From Actinomycetota bacterium (GTDB taxonomy: Bacteria > Actinomycetota > Thermoleophilia > RBG-16-64-13), in the NCBI GenBank assembly GCA_003157225.1, contig PMIZ01000167.1:255-9732 (forward strand): 9,478 bases of DNA. Direction: 5' to 3'. Shown here in pieces: positions 6,981 to 9,478 of this stretch. The first letter of the stretch is position 1. Each line of letters begins with the position of its first letter. A model generated the notes under the pieces. That model saw only the letters and a list, made by a program, of their open reading frames with translations. It searched no databases and had not been told where the DNA came from. Both the position numbers and the translations under genes were made by a program.

Positions 6981-7952
6981 GTGGCAGCAACCATCATCGA
7001 CGGCAAGGCGATAGCCGAGGAACTGCGTGCCGAATTGGCCCGTGAATTGGAGCAACTCAAGGCGGCGGGCGCCCGGCCGGGCATCGCCACTCTCATGGTC
7101 GGCGAGGACTTCGGCGCCGGCATGTACCGCGGCGCAGTCGAGAAGTTCTGCGGCGAGATGGGTCTCGGCTACCGCAACGAGGCCCTTCCGACAGACGCCG
7201 ACGAAGCGGCTGTTGTCGCCGTCGTAAGAAGCCTCAATGCCGACCCGGCGGTGTCGGGCATCCTGCCGCTCAGGCCCTTTCCGGCCCAGGTTTCCGACTC
7301 GGTGGTGATCAACTCCATCGACCCGGGCAAAGACGTCGACTGCTTCCATCCCTCCAACATGGGCCGGCTGACGTTGGGCGAGCCCACCTTCCCGCCGGCA
7401 ACACCCGCCGCGTGCATGGAGCTACTTGAGCGCTATCTGCGCTCCACGGGCAAGGATGTCACCGACGCGCTCGAAGGCGCGGAAGTCTGCGTGGTCGGTC
7501 ACTCGAACACAGTGGGCAAGCCGTTGGCGCTGCTGCTCCTCAATCGCAACGCCACCACCACGGTCACGCACGTCTACACTTCCAATCGCGGCAATCTGGC
7601 GAAGCATACGCAGGTGGCCGACTACCTAGTGGTGGCAGCGGGTGTGCCCCAGTTGATCGGCGCCGACCTAGTCAAAGACGGTGCCGTGGTCCTGGATGTG
7701 GGTATCAACCGGGTGGTGGTCTGTCCCAAATGTGGGGCGCTCAACCGAGGCAAGAAGCAGCCCTGCAAGGTTTGTGGCGCCGACCTCACCGACGCGCAGA
7801 CCAAGACCGTGGGCGACGTGGACTACGATGCCGTGTCCCAGAAGGCCGCAGCCATCACCCCCGTGCCTGGTGGTGTCGGAGCGGTCACCAACATGATGCT
7901 GGCGCGGAACACACTACGCGCCGCCCGCTTGCAGCTGGGCGCGAACGGGTAA
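6981..7952 (+). CDS. folD: Methylene-THF dehydrogenase FolD with zinc-ribbon insertion, probably lacking cyclohydrolase activity
   Basis: 323 residues, longer than the usual 280-300. GTG start at 6981 preceded by AGGGGAGG (6967-6974). Family features: DPGKDVDCFHPSNMGRL (114-130), dinucleotide-binding GHSNTVGKPLALLLLN (173-188), DVGINR (239-244), GDVDY (278-282) and ITPVPGGVGAVT (292-303). Oddities: the family YxxxK is Y49-R-G-A-V53, so the catalytic Lys is Val (K55 fits the second, non-catalytic Lys); the usual VQLPLP reads PLRPFP, placing L97 at the conserved Gln; GRSxxVGKP has His174 for Arg; the CHSRT segment is THVYT; and C248-x2-C251-x10-C262-x2-C265 is inserted where most FolD proteins have a short loop. 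It should oxidise or reduce methylene-THF/methenyl-THF with NAD(P), leaving hydrolysis to FchA. Loss of cyclohydrolase activity is inferred from human K56 and Q100 knowledge. Confidence 0.93.
   Translation: MAATIIDGKAIAEELRAELARELEQLKAAGARPGIATLMVGEDFGAGMYRGAVEKFCGEMGLGYRNEALPTDADEAAVVAVVRSLNADPAVSGILPLRPFPAQVSDSVVINSIDPGKDVDCFHPSNMGRLTLGEPTFPPATPAACMELLERYLRSTGKDVTDALEGAEVCVVGHSNTVGKPLALLLLNRNATTTVTHVYTSNRGNLAKHTQVADYLVVAAGVPQLIGADLVKDGAVVLDVGINRVVVCPKCGALNRGKKQPCKVCGADLTDAQTKTVGDVDYDAVSQKAAAITPVPGGVGAVTNMMLARNTLRAARLQLGANG
7722..7775 (+). other. Zinc-ribbon-like four-cysteine insertion inside FolD
   Basis: CPKCG and CKVCG knuckles separated by 10 residues (C248, C251, C262, C265), rich in Lys and Arg between them, lie between DVGINR and GDVDY. 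Two such knuckles normally bind one Zn, or Fe in rubredoxins. The reading frame is intact and FolD homology resumes right after, so this is an in-frame insertion rather than a frameshift artefact. Confidence 0.85.
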
Positions 7953-7983
7953 GAACCACAAGCGAGAGCGATTCGCAGGCAAT

Positions 7984-7988
7984 GGAGG
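7984..7988 (+). promoter_or_regulatory. Ribosome binding site deciding the TTG start of metV
   Basis: GGAGG sits 9 bases before TTG at 7998. The ATG at 7982 is out of frame and no in-frame ATG lies near the conserved N-terminus, so TTG is taken as start. Confidence 0.7.
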
Positions 7989-7997
7989 TATCCCGAA

Positions 7998-8681
7998 TTG
8001 ATCATCTCTAAGAAGAAGCCGTTCGAAGAGATCCTCGAGGATCTCGAGGGCGACACCAGGATAGTTATCCTTGGCTGCGGCGAATGCGCCACGGCTACTC
8101 GCACCGGCGGCGAACCCGAGGTTGCCGAGATGAAAGCCGCTCTGGAAACGGCCGGCAAAGAGGTCGTCTTCACCGAGGTGGTGCACACCGGTTGCCACGA
8201 GCTCGACGTCAAGCGCATCTTACGGCTCAACAAGGAAGCCGTCGGCCAGGCCGATGCCTTCCTCGTGCTCTCCTGCGGGGCGGGCACCCAAGCTTGCAGG
8301 GCCGCCACCGACAAGCACGTGGTCCCCGGCTGCGATCCCTTGTTCCTGGGCAACATCCAGCGCTCCATGGACTTCATGGAGAAATGCTCCCACTGTGGCG
8401 CGTGCGTCATCGACGACTACGGTGCCATCTGCCCCATCACCCGCTGCGCGAAGGGCCTGGTCAACGGTCCCTGCGGCGGCATGAGCCACGGCAAGTGCGA
8501 GGTGGATCCGGAGACGGATTGCGCCTGGGTGCTCATCCACGAGCAGCTCAAGAAGGAGGGCCGCGAGGACAAGCGGACCAAGCTCCACGAACCCAAAGAA
8601 TGGAATGTCATCAAACGTCCGGGGGCCGTGGTGGAGCGCGGAGAGCACGGGGAGAAGCTGAAGATGGGGAGCGAAAGATAA
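7998..8681 (+). CDS. metV: Methylene-THF reductase partner subunit MetV (Cys-rich, MTHFR_C-like)
   Basis: 227 residues from a TTG start. MetV proteins pair with a short MetF in acetogens and related anaerobes and feed electrons to its flavin. Visible features: LGCGECAT near the N-terminus (C27, C30), VHTGCHE (C66), LSCGAG (C93), then a cysteine-dense C-terminal half with C130-SHC-GAC (130, 133, 136), C145, C150, CGG at 159-161, C167 and C175, about 14 cysteines in all. Such density fits Fe-S clusters or Zn; which residues bind what cannot be read directly. It lies between folD and metF, and its TAA overlaps the metF ATG (TAATG), consistent with a stoichiometric MetVF complex. The electron donor is not in the window. 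A Lys/Glu-rich tail follows the last cysteines. Confidence 0.93.
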   Translation: MIISKKKPFEEILEDLEGDTRIVILGCGECATATRTGGEPEVAEMKAALETAGKEVVFTEVVHTGCHELDVKRILRLNKEAVGQADAFLVLSCGAGTQACRAATDKHVVPGCDPLFLGNIQRSMDFMEKCSHCGACVIDDYGAICPITRCAKGLVNGPCGGMSHGKCEVDPETDCAWVLIHEQLKKEGREDKRTKLHEPKEWNVIKRPGAVVERGEHGEKLKMGSER

Positions 8682-9478
8682 TGGGCACCTACCGCGACGC
8701 CTGCAAGGCCGGCCGTTTTGTCGTTTCGGGCGAGATCGGGCCGCCGAAGGGCACCAACGTGGACAGCATGCTGCACCACATCGAGCTGCTCAAGGACAAG
8801 GTCGACGGACTGAACGTCACCGACAACCAAAGCGCGGTCATGCGGATGGGTTCGCTCGTCGTCTCCGGCGAGATAGCGCGACGGGGTGGAGATCCGATCT
8901 TCCAGACTACCTGCCGCGACCGCAACCGTCTGGGGCTGCAGTCGGATCTTCTGTCGGCGGCGTTCCTGGGCATCATCAACGTGCTATGTCTCACCGGCGA
9001 CCATCCCAGCGTAGGTGACCACAAGCAGGCCAAAGGCGTGTTCGACTTCGATTCGGTGCACCTCATCCAGTGCTGCAAGAAGATGAACGCAGGGCGAGAT
9101 TGGGCCGGCAACGAGCTGGACGGCGCTACTGATTTCTTTGTCGGAGCGGTGGTCACACCCGAGTCCGACCCGCTGGAGCCGCAGCTGTACAAGTTCGCCC
9201 GCAAGGTAGAGGCTGGCGCGGACTTTTTCCAGACCCAGGCTGTCTACGACATGGACAACTTCCAGCGCTTCATGGAGAAGGCACGCCGGATCACGGCGGG
9301 CACCAGCGTGAAGATCATGGCGGGCCTGGTGGTCCTCACCGGCCTAGGTATGGCCAAGTACATGAACAGGGCTGTCCCCGGCATCTTCGTTCCGGATGCC
9401 CTCCTCGAAGAGTTGGGGGGCGTGCCGAAAGAGGAGCAGCTGCACAAGGGCATTGAGATCGCCGCCCGCCACATCCGC
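8681..9478 (+). CDS. metF: Methylene-THF reductase MetF, acetogen type (C-terminus beyond window)
   Basis: Converts 5,10-methylene-THF to 5-methyl-THF using FAD. 266 residues are visible and the frame is open at the window end; bacterial MetF is about 290-300, so probably only a few dozen residues are missing. Family residues seen: SGEIGPPKG with E18 at the catalytic Glu position, the LTGDHP motif (105-109) that contacts flavin, and FFQTQAVYDMDNF (182-194) with Gln186 at the folate-binding Gln position. The start overlaps the metV stop, with GGGGAG shortly upstream inside metV. Pairing with MetV rather than a fused NADH-binding arrangement suggests that reducing power arrives through MetV. 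It is the last gene visible; further Wood-Ljungdahl genes may follow downstream. Confidence 0.96.
   Translation, partial: MGTYRDACKAGRFVVSGEIGPPKGTNVDSMLHHIELLKDKVDGLNVTDNQSAVMRMGSLVVSGEIARRGGDPIFQTTCRDRNRLGLQSDLLSAAFLGIINVLCLTGDHPSVGDHKQAKGVFDFDSVHLIQCCKKMNAGRDWAGNELDGATDFFVGAVVTPESDPLEPQLYKFARKVEAGADFFQTQAVYDMDNFQRFMEKARRITAGTSVKIMAGLVVLTGLGMAKYMNRAVPGIFVPDALLEELGGVPKEEQLHKGIEIAARHIR

Noticed and set aside
1..9478. CRISPR arrays, insertion sequences, tRNA or rRNA genes
   Set aside because: No regularly spaced direct repeats, transposase genes, terminal inverted repeats or structural RNA sequence were recognised; coding sequence fills nearly the whole window.

Overview
This window is a compact, high-GC locus for the folate-bound C1 steps (the 'methyl branch') of the Wood-Ljungdahl pathway. 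It probably comes from a strictly anaerobic bacterium that encodes selenocysteine machinery. The gene set (selenocysteine formate dehydrogenase, formyl-THF synthetase, separate cyclohydrolase, FolD, MetV and short MetF) is typical of acetogens, syntrophs and related anaerobes. The GC-rich codon use would suit an anaerobic actinobacterial or Chloroflexi-like lineage, but the sequence alone does not settle the taxon.

Layout: two divergent operons start from a 92-bp AT-rich intergenic region (4549-4640). Leftward run a GntR/UTRA regulator (3688-4548), a small corrinoid (B12) protein (2999-3691) and a very large formate dehydrogenase (3002 to beyond position 1). These three are joined by GTGA and ATGA stop/start overlaps. 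Rightward run fhs (4641-6305), fchA (6305-6940), folD (6981-7952), metV (7998-8681) and metF (8681 to beyond 9478). The fhs/fchA and metV/metF pairs overlap by one base. Coding is nearly continuous and there is no gene-free stretch over 300 bases.

How the genes work together: formate dehydrogenase interconverts CO2 and formate. Fhs loads formate on tetrahydrofolate, FchA makes methenyl-THF, FolD reduces it to methylene-THF, and MetF with MetV makes methyl-THF. The corrinoid protein could pass methyl groups to or from THF. The chemistry is reversible, so the locus could serve CO2 reduction or oxidation of methyl groups to CO2.

Main points of interest: (1) the in-frame TGA at 471-473 in the formate dehydrogenase is almost certainly selenocysteine, not a stop, and is followed by a SECIS-like hairpin; (2) that enzyme is a fusion in which a GltD-like flavin module sits inside a NuoG/FdhA-like Fe-S scaffold; (3) FolD carries an inserted four-cysteine zinc-ribbon-like element and lacks the Lys and Gln normally needed for cyclohydrolase activity, which fits the presence of a separate FchA; (4) an AT-rich near-palindrome overlaps predicted promoters on both strands and is a good candidate operator for the GntR protein; (5) a B12 protein with no methyltransferase in view is translationally coupled between the regulator and formate dehydrogenase.
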